This document shows, in pieces, positions 12,610 through 23,742 of a stretch of 64,000 nucleotides of DNA. This DNA comes from Thalassia testudinum. Its lineage: Eukaryota > Streptophyta > Magnoliopsida > Alismatales > Hydrocharitaceae. The stretch is taken from contig JAZHRO010000013.1 of the NCBI GenBank assembly GCA_037157565.1, positions 35,220,501-35,284,500 on the forward strand, given 5' to 3'. Each line of letters starts with the position of its first letter. The first letter of the stretch is position 1. Under the pieces are notes generated by a model. It saw nothing but the letters and a program-made list of their open reading frames with translations, ran no database searches and had not been told where the DNA came from. Position numbers and translations under genes: made by a program.

Positions 12610-14302
12610 ATGCCTCGTCGCGGGACTGGCGAGACTGGCCGCGGGCGCGGCCGAGGGCGAGGTCGGCGAAGTGGACGTGCTGTCGTTGACGTCTCGGTGG
12701 ACCAGCCACCACTCCCTGGCATCCAGGCCCAGGACCTCGCCAGACTGATACGGGATATTGTACGAGGGAGCTCCACCTACCGCACCGAGCACCTCCTCCT
12801 GGGGTTGCAGAGGGGGAGTCCTCTGTGGGACCACGCGACGGACGCGGCGCTGGACACGAGGGAGGGGATTGGCCCCTGCCGCCCCCACCTTCCTCCGACA
12901 CTTCTGTACACGAGGCACCTTCGCCTGGAGGTGCACCAGCACCTCCCCTACAGCACCACTTCGAGCTTTTCGGACAGTTCCGGAAGCTGAAGCCCCCCTC
13001 CTTCAAGGGGGATGAGGACCCGACCGAGGCAGAGGACTGGCTTGAGCAGCTGGAGAAGATCTTCGACACCCCTCGCCCCCCGGTGGAGTGCCGCGTGGCC
13101 TTTGCCACGTACCAGCTGGAGAGTGCTGCACACCGGTGGTGGAGGGCGGTCCGGGGACAGGAGAGGGACGAGCCGACGTGGGACCAGTTCGTCACCCTCT
13201 TCTGCGAGCAGTACTTTCCCCAGACGTGGTAGGACCAGAGGAGGCGGGAGTTCCACACTCTCCGCCAAGGGACGATGACTGTGAGCGCGTACCGCACGCG
13301 TTTCTTGGAGCTGTCCCGCTTTGCAGCGACAGCGGTAGCCACTGAGGAGGAGCGCCTTTGGAGGTTCACCGAGGGGCTCCGGCCTGCGATCCGGGGGTAT
13401 GTCAAACCCCTGAAGCTGCCGACGTTTTCGAGGGTGGTAGAGGCAGCTATGACTTACGAGGAGACCAACCCGTCCGCGCGAGAGACCGACGGCGGGCGGA
13501 AGAGGCCCTTTCAGCCAGACTTCTCACAGGGCCGACGAGAACGGAGACACGTGGCATCCGCAGGAGAGCCGTCACGTTGTGCAGGGCCATCAGTGGCCTT
13601 TGGGGGCCCTCGACAGGGGCCAGTCGCCAGCACCGGACCCCCGCTTAGCCGACAGCAGGGACTCACTGAGGGCGAGAGTCGGGTTCCCCTCTGCTACCAG
13701 TGTGGCCAGCCGGGCCACGTCAGGAGGGACTGCCCAATTAGGCCAGGAGGTCAGCAGATACTTCCCGTGCAGAGCACTGGAGGGCGCGCAGGAGGCCGCG
13801 GTTCCCAGGAACGAGGAGGAGGACAGCAGTCGCGAGGAGGGTACCGGCCAGCACCTAACCGTCCGACGCAGAGTGTGGCTGCTTCGTCCGCACCTAGAGC
13901 TGAGGGGCGTATCAACGTCCTAACACACAGGGACGCCAGAGCATCGGGATCCATGGTAGCAGGTATGGTTTCAGTTTCTGGCAGACTCGTTTACACGCTT
14001 TTCGATTCCGACGCTACGCACTCGTTTGTCGCAGCCAGTTTCGCAGTTAGTTTGGACCAGGATTATACACTGTTAGAGAATCCGTTCGTAATCAGAGGTC
14101 CGAGTGGTCAGCTGTTTGTAGCTGAGGAGGTGTACACGGGTTGCGAGGTCAGCATCGGGGGACATAGCCTGCCAGCTGACCTGATTATGATACAGATGGA
14201 GGACTTTGGAGTGATTCTGGGGATGGATTGGCTGTCCGCTTACCACGCCTTGGTAGACTGTTTTGAGAGGAAGATTGTCTTCTCCATTCCGGAGTTGCCT
14301 TC
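12610..14302 (+). pseudogene. Chromovirus gag and protease region, broken
   Basis: Gag would form the capsid particle; the protease would cut the polyprotein. The start ATG at 12610 opens an Arg/Gly-rich N-terminus. A retrotransposon gag domain (FKGDEDPTEAEDWLEQLE, about 13000-13230) follows, then a zinc knuckle C-X2-C-X4-H-X4-C near 13692-13735, then an aspartic protease-like domain with LFDSDATHSF near 13998-14027 and the ILGMDWL motif near 14218. Breaks: a 1-base deletion near 12765 relative to the copy at 62160, a TAG stop at 13230-13232 where the other copy has CAG, and Asp at 14010-14012 in place of the active-site Gly (DSG in the other copy). The reading continues after the solo LTR at 16998. 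Confidence 0.88.
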
Positions 14303-14550
14303 TGTAACGAGCGCGTGCCCCAGACGCCTTTTAAGACGTCTGGGAGGTGGCCCAGACGTCGTACCAGACGTCTGGGATCAAATCCAGACGTCTGACCAGA
14401 CGTCCGGGATAGTTTACAGACGTCTGGAGAACAGTTAGGTTCGCACGGGAGATTCGTCTGCGCGCATGTGCGCGCAGACCTGCGTTTCTGCCCTCTTTCT
14501 CTGCGGCTGCAGGCGGCTGCGACCGCCTTCTCTCTCCTCTCCGCGCGGCG

Positions 14551-14558
14551 TTAAAAGG
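14551..14558 (+). promoter_or_regulatory. TATA-like box of chromovirus LTR
   Basis: TTAAAAGG preceded by a GC-rich stretch and followed by a CT-rich leader. The same box sits at the same place in the LTRs at 19994, 42233, 55404 and (TTTAAAAAG) 61381. The diverged LTR has TATATATA here. The promoter role is inferred. Confidence 0.5.
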
Positions 14559-14851
14559 GGGGGTGCGCCTCCCCTCCCGTCTTCACCATCTTCCTCCTTC
14601 TTCTCCTGCCTGTGCGCGAGAGCGAGCGGACGCGAGGGCGCAGCGGCAGCGGCAGCCGCAGTGAGCGCGGAGGAGCTGCGGCGTGCGAAGGCGGGGCTCT
14701 GCCGTGAGGGCGAGCTCGCCAGGAGAGGCTTGGCCGGCCGGCGGAAGGCGCAGGGGGCGCGGAGCGTCGCGGAGAGGGACCTGTGCGGGCTGAGCAGCAG
14801 ACGCGCGAGGTGCGACGCGGGCGGTGTCGCGAGCGGAGGCCGAGCAGGGTT

Positions 14852-14879
14852 CTGATTCTGGAAAAATTTCCAGAATCAG
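14852..14879 (+). other. Conserved hairpin in LTR leader
   Basis: CTGATTCTGGAAA and its exact inverted copy are separated by two bases, giving a 13-bp stem about 300 bases downstream of the TATA-like box. The same hairpin occurs at 20287-20314 and 42530-42557. Versions with 12-bp stems lie near 55703 and 61684, and a compensated version lies at 28184-28208. Confidence 0.7.
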
Positions 14880-15511
14880 ACGTCTGGATTGATATCCAGA
14901 CGGCAAGGTCGACGTCTGTGAGATCATATAGACGTTTGAAAGTGAGTTTCCGCTTTCTTCTTCCTTCTTGTCGACTGACCGTACTGAGGGAGGGGGGTTG
15001 GCTGTGCGCAGGTTCTCTGATTCGTCATCCTTTGCGAATCAGACGTCTGGAAGTTGTACCAGACGGCGGGAGTGACCTCCAGACGTCCGAAGGGACCATC
15101 GGACGTCTTGGATCTAGGCAGACGTCCCCGCAGACTTCTGGACGTCCGGGGAACCAAGCCGAACAGGTAATTCTCTGATCCACCGTTTAAGACGTCTGGA
15201 AGGAGTTCCAGACGTCTGATTTTGCACAGTATCGTTTTCTCGACCCGTTTAGGGCCCGTTTGGGCTCCGTTTTCCGCGATTCGAGTTGCGTTCGTTTCAG
15301 AATTAATTCCTCTACCCGCCTACAGTAGCTATACACTGTTTTGAGACACTCCTTGTGTTTGATCCTAGTGATAGGACCTCGTTCGGTTGCAGTCTTGAGA
15401 GTCGCGGAGGCGCGCGGGATTCCCGATCACGCCCCCATTACTCCCGTTGTACCTGGTAGAGTGGCTTTAAGTATTAATAAAATCTGTTAAAGTATGGAAC
15501 CATAACTAGAA

Positions 15512-15650
15512 CCTAGGGCATTGCATGAATCCTAGGAATGAGAAATATATGGAATGATAGCTCCTAGGTGTTGCATGAATCCTAGGGCCGGAAAACTAGA
15601 TTGTATGATAGATCCTAGGATATGGCATGAATCCTAGGATGGAAAAACTA
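15512..15650 (+). repeat. Three 51-bp tandem units with paired CCTAGG boxes
   Basis: CCTAGG occurs at 15512, 15531, 15563, 15581, 15614 and 15633. Spacing alternates about 19 and 32, which is a 51-base period repeated three times. Most other LTRs of the family keep this block (for example near 20970-21090, 43190-43330 and 56420-56560, and inverted in 11800-11940). Confidence 0.75.
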
Positions 15651-16997
15651 GTGGAAGGTATATTACTGCAGTCTTGGAAAAATGGAAAGGAATATATAAA
15701 GCTGCCTGTAAATTTAATTAACAGTTGCCTGTCATGAATAAAGAAACATGTTTGAGATCATGGAATTTGAGAACGCGAATCTGGAAAGTGAAACATGCGA
15801 TGTTCTGAAATAAAGAGCTGGGACCCTACGGGGAATTAGGAGTGGAACTCCTGGAAAGAAAAAGGAATGGAACTGAGATGTAGTTTGTATTGTCTCTTGG
15901 GTATGCAGTACCAAGGGAAGTACCTGTACCTGTTTAGTGCAGAGTGGGGCCAGCCGCCCCAGGGACCCGGGGTTAGGATTGGCCGCTCTGTACCGACTTG
16001 TTCGCCCTCGTGTACGTAGTACCGAGGAGAGCTAGTAGTGTTAGGAGAGTACTAGCTACCCCACGGGCCCCGAGGTTCTGCTAGCCTCCTTCACCGACTT
16101 GTTAGGCCCACTAGGGCAAACCAGGGTAGTCAGGCGAGGGTGCGCGGACTGTGGAGGGGCAAGGCCCCGGTTTGGTTACTGTGGAGGGGTTGGACCCCTG
16201 TTACTGAGAGGGCTCTGCCCTGGTTCCGTGCTGTGCTTTGGGCGCACCCGTTAACGGAAACGACTGACCGCGTGCCAGTGCGGGCTAGCTACCTGTGCGT
16301 TTATCGCGCGTGCCGTAGTCACCGTTACGTCTGTCAGTGACTTTGGGGTGGTTGACTGAGGGTGGGATCACCACGGGGGACTCTCCCGGCCAGGAGAGCA
16401 CCACGTGCTACTTCTACTTTTGGAAAAGACTGCAATCAAGATCGTCCCACGAGGACATTCGAGATCAAGTAAAGGATCTGAGAAATAAATGAAATAGTGA
16501 GAAAAATTGAAAGATGTAAATAAAGGAAGTAATATAACATAACAGCTACTGTACACTCTACTGTTGCCTTTAGTTAGTTTGCCACTCTACTCAGCGTTTT
16601 GCTGACGTGTTACACTCGTTACCTTTTTCAGGACCAGGTGTTGAGCAGCCAGGGTCGGCGGCTGCAGAGGACGCTGGGCCGAGTAGGGTCCAGTAGAGTT
16701 ACCCCAGCTTTGTACCCCTTTTTGTTTCTGTTCTAGTGAGTAGTTTTTGTTTCCGCTGTACCTTCTTTACCTGTAGTTTTTGTTATATGATAAATGTTGT
16801 TTTACTGTTGTGGTGGTGCCTACTGTAGTAGTTTCTTTCCTTACCGCTGTACTTTCTTACTGTTAGTTATATTCATGCTGAATGTGGTTTATTTTACTGT
16901 CTTTTGGTTACTTCCTCGTTGGACGACTGGGTCTTGGGATTAGTCGAGTCGGTCCGGTTCTCGTGTCTCGTAGGGACTCGGGAACTGGGTCGTTACA

Positions 16998-19727
16998 CCT
17001 TCTTTCGAGTTTCACGGGCAGCCAGTGAACGGAGGTTTCAGGTGCATTTCGGCACTTCGGGCGGCGAGACTTTTGAGCCAGGGGTGTGAGGGCTTCCTAG
17101 CCTGTGTGGTGGCAGAGCCCAGCCCTGTGGCAGACTTCCAGAGCATCCCGGTGGTCAGAGAGTTCCCCGACGTGTTCCCAGACGAGTTACCAGGACTACC
17201 GCCCGAGCGTGAGATCGAGTTTGAGATCTCACTAGTACCAGGGACCAGCCCCATCTCCACCGCGCCATACAGGATGGCACCGCTTGAGCTGCGAGAGCTC
17301 AAGTCCCAATTGCAGGACCTTTTGGAGAAAGGTTTCGTGAGGCCCAGTGCGTCTCCCTGGGGAGCCCCGGTACTGTTTGTGAAGAAGAAGGATGGGACCC
17401 TACGCCTTTGTGTGGACTACCGACAGCTGAATAGGGTCACCATCAAGAACAGATATCCGCTGCCGAGGATCGACGATTTGTTTGACCAGTTGCGGGGTGC
17501 CACGGTGTTTTCCAAGATAGACTTGAGGTCTGGATACCACCAATTGAGGATCAGGGAGACCGACGTCTCCAAGACAGCTTTCCGCACCCGGTACGGACAC
17601 TACGAGTTTTTGGTCATGCCGTTTGGGCTGACCAATGCCCCCGCTGCTTTCATGGACCTGATGAACAGGGTGTTTAGACCGTACTTGGATCAGTTCGTGG
17701 TGGTTTTCATAGATGATGTGCTCATCTATTCTAGAGATCGGACGCAGCACGGACAGCACTTGCGAATGGTTCTGGACACTCTGAGACGACGCAGGCTGTA
17801 CGCCAAATACAGCAAGTGCGAGTTCTGGTTGAGGGAGGTGACCTTCTTGGGTCATGTTGTCGCTTACGCTTCGCGGCAACTGAAGCCCCATGAGCATACC
17901 TACCCTACCCACGACCTAGAGTTGGCAGCTGTTGTCTTCGCGCTGAAGACCTGGAGGCACTACTTGTACGGTGAGACCTTCGAGATTTTTACAGATCACA
18001 AGAGCCTCAGATATCTTTTTGACCAGAAGGAGCTAAACATGAGACAGAGACGTTGGTTGGAGCTCCTGAAGGACTACGATTGCAGCATCTCCTACCACCC
18101 GAGAAAGGCCAATGCGGTGGCTGACGCCTTGAGCCGTAAGGCGCCCGCACGCTTGTCCAGTCTACAGTTACAGAGTTGGAGCCTTTTGGAGGAGGTGGGC
18201 AGTTGGCGACCTCTAGAGTTACGAGGATACTGTGGGGCAGTGACGGTGACACGGCAGACCAGGCCAGAGCTGATAGACCGTATCATCACAGGACAGATGG
18301 CTGATCCGTACTTGCAGTCTTTGCGCGACAGAGTACTATCAGGGGACCCAGGGGACTTCTCTTTCACAGACCAGGTGTTACGCTTGAGGGGACGGTTGTG
18401 CGTTCCCAGAGACGAGGAGCTGTTGAGAGAGCTCCTGACTGAGGCACACGGTTCCAGATTCACCATACATCCCGGAAACACGAAAATGTGCCATGACTTG
18501 AGACGCGAGTTTTGGTGGAGAGGGATGAAGCGGGATGTGGGTGAGTTCGTGCAGCAGTGCTTAGTGTGCCAGCAGGTGAAAGCCGAGCATCAGAGGCCTG
18601 CAGGGCCGCTTCAGCCGCTTCCAGTGCCAGAGTGGAAGTGGGAGAGCATCACCATCTACTTGGTGGTGGGCTTACCTGTTACCCAGCGGGGACACAACGC
18701 AGTCTGGGTAATAGAGGATAGATTGACGAAGACGGCGCGATTCTTGCCGATCCGAGTCACTTTGGGACCAGCACAGTTGGCAGAGAGGTATATCCGTGAT
18801 GTGGTGCGACTACACGGAGTTCCGCGGGAGATCGTATCCGACCGGGATACCCGCTTTACGTCCCAGTTTTGGGCTGAGTTTCAGCAGACCTTGGGGACGA
18901 GGTTGAGGTTTAGCACAGCTTACCACCCCCAGACGGATGGACAGTCTGAGCGCACGATACAAACACTCGAGGACCTTTTGCGTGCCTGTGTACTGGACTG
19001 GAGGGGCTCTTGGGAGGAGCACCTGCCCCTGGCGGAGTTTGCATACAACAACAGTTATCACTCGAGCATCGGCATGGCTCCCTACGAGGCTCTGTACGGA
19101 CGGAAGTGTACGGCACCCTTGAGTTGGGTTGAGGTGGGGACCAAGTGGGAGGTTGGCCCCAAGTTGATCCGGCAGAGTCAGGAGGTAGTTGAGAAGATCC
19201 ACAGACGACTCCGCACTGTCAGGAGCAGACAGAAGAGCTACTCGGATCGCAGACGCAGAGAGGTGCAGTTCGAGGTTGGGGACCACGTCTTCCTTCGTGT
19301 TTCGCCCATGAAGGGCTTACAGCGGTTTGGGGTGAGAGGGAAGCTCGCGCCGAGGTTCGTGGGGCCCTTTGAGGTCCAGGAGCGGGTTGGACCCGTTGCT
19401 TACAGACTTGCCCTTCCCCCGCAGCTTTCTGGTGTGCACGACGTGTTCCACGTGTCCAACCTCAGGAAGTACGTAGCCGATCCCAGCCACGTACTGAGTC
19501 ACGAGAGCGTCGAGGTGAGCGACGACCTGACCTACCCCGAGCGGCCAGTGCAGATCCTAGACCGAGCCGTCCGCCGGTTGAGACGAAAGCAAGTACCCCT
19601 GGTAAAGGTTTTGTGGAGGAGCCAGCGGTACGAGGAGGCTACCTGGGAACCTGAGGCGGCAATGCGGGAGTGGTACCCGGAGCTTTTCGCGGGTACGTCT
19701 TTTCGGACCGGTTTCGGTCCTCTTTGA
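16998..19727 (+). pseudogene. Chromovirus pol: RT, RNase H remnant, integrase, chromodomain
   Basis: Long open frame in register with gag-protease across the solo LTR; counted from Met at 17025 it has 900 residues. Reverse transcriptase: [16 protein letters not shown] near 121-136, [12 protein letters not shown] near 162-173, catalytic FIDD at 228-231. RNase H C-terminal part: [10 protein letters not shown] near 323-332 and the [14 protein letters not shown] segment near 358-371. Integrase: H2C2 finger (H482, H490, C512, C515), catalytic D606 and E642 spaced 35 apart. Chromodomain-like end near 840-888. Faults: GHVV at 276-279 is joined directly to AYASRQLK, so the RT connection and the RNase H start with its first catalytic Asp are gone. 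The first integrase Asp (family motif DFVxGLP) is Tyr545. No stop codons in the frame, but the enzyme should be inactive. Confidence 0.92.
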
Positions 19728-19812
19728 GTTTGTTATGGTTATTCGGACGTCTTTTCCCGCACCCTAGTTGGCGCAAGTTTCGGGGACGAAACTTCCTTTG
19801 AGTTTGTTATAT
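19728..19812 (+). other. Chromovirus 3' untranslated stretch, no clear polypurine tract
   Basis: Between the pol stop and the 3' LTR lies a GGGGACGAAAC motif of the kind that precedes the polypurine tract in related elements. The expected purine run directly before TGTAACGA is missing. In its place is a second copy of the phrase CTTTGAGTTTGTTAT, first seen at about 19723-19737. Confidence 0.55.
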
Positions 19813-21979
19813 TGTAACGAGCGCGTGCCCCAGACGTCTTACCAGACGTCTGGGATCGTTTCCAGATGTCTGGAAATCAGTTATTCTGGCACGAGTCTTC
19901 GTCTGCGCGCCTCAGCGCGCAGGCCCGCGAATATCCGATATTCTCTGTGGCTGCAGACGCTCTGCCGCGTCTCTCCCTCCTCCTCGCGTGACCTTAAAAG
20001 GGCACGCCTCCCCTCACTCCGTCACCACTGTCTCTTTTCCCTTCTCCTTCAGCCAGAGCGTGAGCGCGAGCGCGAGGGCGGCAGCGGCGGCCGCAGTGAG
20101 CGCGGAGGAGGTGCGGCGTGCGAGAGCGGAGCTCTGCCGTGAGGGCGAGCTCGCCGGAGCGGCTTGGCCGGCCGGCGGAGGGCGCAGGGGGCGCGGAACG
20201 ACGCGGAGAGGCACCTGCTGTAGTCTGAGCAGCAGGCGCGCGAGGTGCGACGCGGGCGGCGTCGCGGGCGGAGGCCGAGTAGCGCCCTGATTCTGGAAAA
20301 ATTTCCAGAATCAGACGTCTGGGTTGATAGGCAAACGGCCAGGACGACGTCTGGTAGCTCATACAGACGTCTGAAAGGTGTGTATTCCGCTTTCTTCTTC
20401 CTTCCTGTCGACCGACCGCACTGAGGGAGGCAGTTGGCTGTGCGCAGGTTCGCTGATTCGCCATCCTTTGCGAATCAGACGTCTGGAAGTTGTACCAGAC
20501 GGCGGGAGTGACCTCCAGATGTCCTGGGTGACCATCGGACGTCTGGGAGCTAGGACAGACGTCCCCGCAGACTTCTGGACGTCTGAGAAACCACGCTGGA
20601 CAGGTAATTCTCTGATCCACTGTTTAAGACGTTTGGAATAAGTTCCAGACGTCTGATTTTGCACAGTATCGTCTTTTTCAACCCGTTTAGGGCCCGTTCG
20701 GGCTCCGTTTTCCGCGATTCGAGTTGCGTTCTTTTCAGAATTAATTCTTATACCCGTCTACAGTAACTATACACTGTTTTGAGACACTCCTTGTGTTTTG
20801 ATCCTTGTGATAGGACCTCGTTCAGTTGCAGTCTTGGGAGTCGCGGAGGCACGCAGGATTCCCGATCACGCCCCCATTACTCCCGTTGTACCTGGTAGAG
20901 TGGCTTAAGTTTACTATTAAAATATGTTAAAGTATGGAACCATAACTAGAATCTGGGACATTGCATGAATCCTAGGAATGAGAAATGTATGGAATGATAG
21001 CTCCTAGGTGATGCATGAATCCTAGGACTGGAAAACTAGTTGTATGCTAGATCCTAGAATGTGACATGAACCCTAGGATGGAAAAACTAGTGGAATGTAT
21101 AATACTACAGTCTTGGAAAAATGGAAAGGAATATAAAGCTGCCTGTAAATTGAATTAACAGCTGCCTGTTATGAATAAAGAAACATGATTGAGATCATGG
21201 ATTGTGAGAACGTGAAACTGGAAAGTGAAACATATGATGTTCTGAGATAAAGAGCTGGAACCCTACGGGGAATTAGGAGTGGAACTCCTGGAAAGAAAAA
21301 GGAATGGAACTGAGATGTAGTTTGTACTGTCTCTTGGGTACGCAGTACCAAGGGAAGTACCTGTACCTGTTTAGTGCAGAGTGGGGCCAGCCGCCCCAGG
21401 GACCCGGGGTTAGGATTGGCCGCTTTGTACCGACTTGTTGGCCCTCGTGTACGTAGTACCGAGGAGAGCTAGTAGTGTTAGGAGAGTACTAGCTACCCCA
21501 CGGGCCCCGGGGTTCTGCTAGCCTCCTTCACCGACTTGTTAGGCCCACTAGGGCAAATCAGGGTAGTCAGGCGAGGGTGCGCGGACTGTGGAGGGGCAAG
21601 GCCCCGGTTTGGTTACTATGGAGGGGTTGGACCCCTGTTACTGAGAGGGCTCTGCCCTGGTTCCGTGCTGTGCTTTGGGCGCACCCGTTAACGGAAACGA
21701 CTGACCGCGTGCCAGTGCGGGCTAGCTACCTGTGCGTTTATCGCGCGTGCCGTAGTCACCGTTACTTCTGTCAGTGACCTTGGGGTGGTTGACTGAGGGT
21801 AGGATCACCACGGGGGACTCTCCCGGCCAGGAGAGCACCACGTGCTACTTCTACTTTTGGAAAAGACTGCAATCAAGATCGTTCCCACGAGGACATTCGA
21901 GATCAAGTAAAGGATCTGAGAAATAAATGAAATAGTGAGAAAATTGAAAGATGTAAATAAAGAAAGTAATATAACATAA

Positions 21980-23742
21980 TGTAATTTCCCTACTTGGAGG
22001 GGTGAGATCAGCGTGACAAAAAAAAATGCGGAATTGAAATATATATAAAGTAATCTCACAAGAAATTAAGCAATCACACAATGTACACAGGTATTTTTAG
22101 GTGGAAACCCAAACCGGGTGAAAACCACCACCTAACCCTCTCGAGTTAGGATTTTCCGATCAACCAAGTTGATCAAAATCCACTAAACGAATCACTTTGA
22201 ACGAGGGTGATTCAACCTCAGTACAACCACGCTACAAGTACGAGGGTAGCGTTCCTCAACCCCTTCTCTCCACGAGAAGGATTTTGTCCCACGAAGGAGA
22301 CGGGAATTCGCAAAGCGAATACCCAACCAAAAGACAAAGATAAAATAAAACAACAGTCCTATAGAGCCAACAAAATTAAACCTAGCTTCTATAGGAAATA
22401 GGAAACTCCCCTTTGCAAGGAGTGCGTCGATGATGACGCGGTGCGTGTGCCACGCGACGGCGCTACGTCGCTCTCGTTATCAACAGCGGGAGAGCGGGCG
22501 CGCGAAGGCTTGATGCTCTCAAGAGAATGAAACTAGAGCTTGGAGAGCAAGGGCCTCAATTGGACACAAAAGAGTGGAACTAAGTTGCTTAGGTGTGTCT
22601 CTTGTTTCTCTTAGTGTGTATATCTTATTTTTCTAAGTGTATATCTTGTGTTTTTTTGTTGCAAAGGCTCCCCTCTATTTATAGAGGCCTTAGGAAGGCT
22701 TTGGAAGGCTTGGAAAAGCTTCCATAGCCGTTGGGTGCAAAGCCCAAGAGAATCAGGCCGAAATCAGGACAATGATTGCATTTGACAGGGTTATCAGACG
22801 TCTAACTCTGGCATCAGACGTCTGGAAGGCCACTTTAAGACGTCTGATTCCAAGGTCAGACGTCTGATTCTATGCGGGTTTCTCCCTGACTTGAATCAGA
22901 TCTAAACAGGGTTTTTGTACAAGTCCATCAGACGACATAGAGGACGTCTGGCACTAAGTCTGGACGTCTGGAAACCTACTTTTACCGTGGGAATTGATTT
23001 CCAAACGTTGCAACGGCTAGAAAATCTCTGCGAAGAGATTTTGGGTCAGCCGAGGCAAAACGGTCATTTATCAGACGTCTGTAAAGACCTATGGACGTCT
23101 GATAAGGCTCTAACGGTCATATACAGCCGTGTCTGCTAAGTTAGCCAACGGTCCACTATCTGGACGTCTGGCAAATCCATCAGACGTCTTCTAAGACGTC
23201 TGGTCTAAGGTCTGGACGTCTGAGTTCATCAGACAGAAAACTAAGTCCAGCCTAACAGTTATCAGACGTCTGAAACAACAGTCAGACGTCTTAAAATACT
23301 TTATCAGACGTCTGATTTCTGGATTAGACGTCTGGAAATGCTGTTTGAACCCTATATTGGTTTTCTAAGTATTCTACAGAAAACCTAAGTATCCTAGGGT
23401 TGTGCAGGTGTTCCTAGGACTACTTTTAGGGTTCTTTGAGGCTCTTTAACATAATGTCTAAGGAAAATAAAGAGCAAGAAAATAAATACAAGAGATACAT
23501 GAAAGGATAAAAAAAGAATCTATCCTATTCTTCTTGTCTTCCATCTCCAATCTTTCGCTCCACGCGATCCTCCTGTGTTTTCCGTCAAGCTCCTCCAATC
23601 CGTCCTGGATGCGAGCTTGAACTCCGTCTAAACACGTCCTCATTTGCAATTGACCTGAAATCTAGGACTCAAATTGCAAATGTTAAATAACACGTGTTTT
23701 GTTATCATCAAAATAAATGATCGTGGTGCTCTAGCACCAACA
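21980..23742 (-). repeat. Copia-like element, 3' LTR (left copy)
   Basis: On the minus strand it starts TGTTGGTGCT and ends GGAAATTACA. It holds at least 11 exact AGACGTCT boxes and several GGACGTCTG variants within about 550 bases (22790-23340). Confidence 0.9.

Larger units (their letters stand above)
14303..16997 (+). mobile_element. Solo LTR of the same chromovirus family, 2695 bp
   Basis: Complete LTR from TGTAACGAGC to GTCGTTACA, flanked by CCTTC at 14298-14302 and 16998-17002. It lies inside the gag-pol open frame of a member of its own family; the uninterrupted join is seen at 63845-63870 in the other element. Promoter half: many AGACGTCT boxes (14320-15220), TTAAAAGG at 14551 and a leader hairpin at 14852-14879. 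Three 51-base tandem units lie at about 15512-15650. A solo LTR is normally the scar of recombination between the two LTRs of a full element. Confidence 0.93.

Noticed and set aside
14466..14855. 129-residue frame in the LTR leader, repeated in other LTRs
   Set aside because: The frame is not kept between copies (frames shift at indels), so it is a product of GC-rich DNA.
16140..16340. 66-residue frame seen in each chromovirus LTR (also 21577, 43821)
   Set aside because: It recurs because the LTRs are copies; no start context, domain or selection evidence.
22790..23340. CRISPR-like array of short palindromic repeats
   Set aside because: The AGACGTCT boxes have irregular spacing, are only 8-10 bases, lie within an LTR and there is no cas gene.
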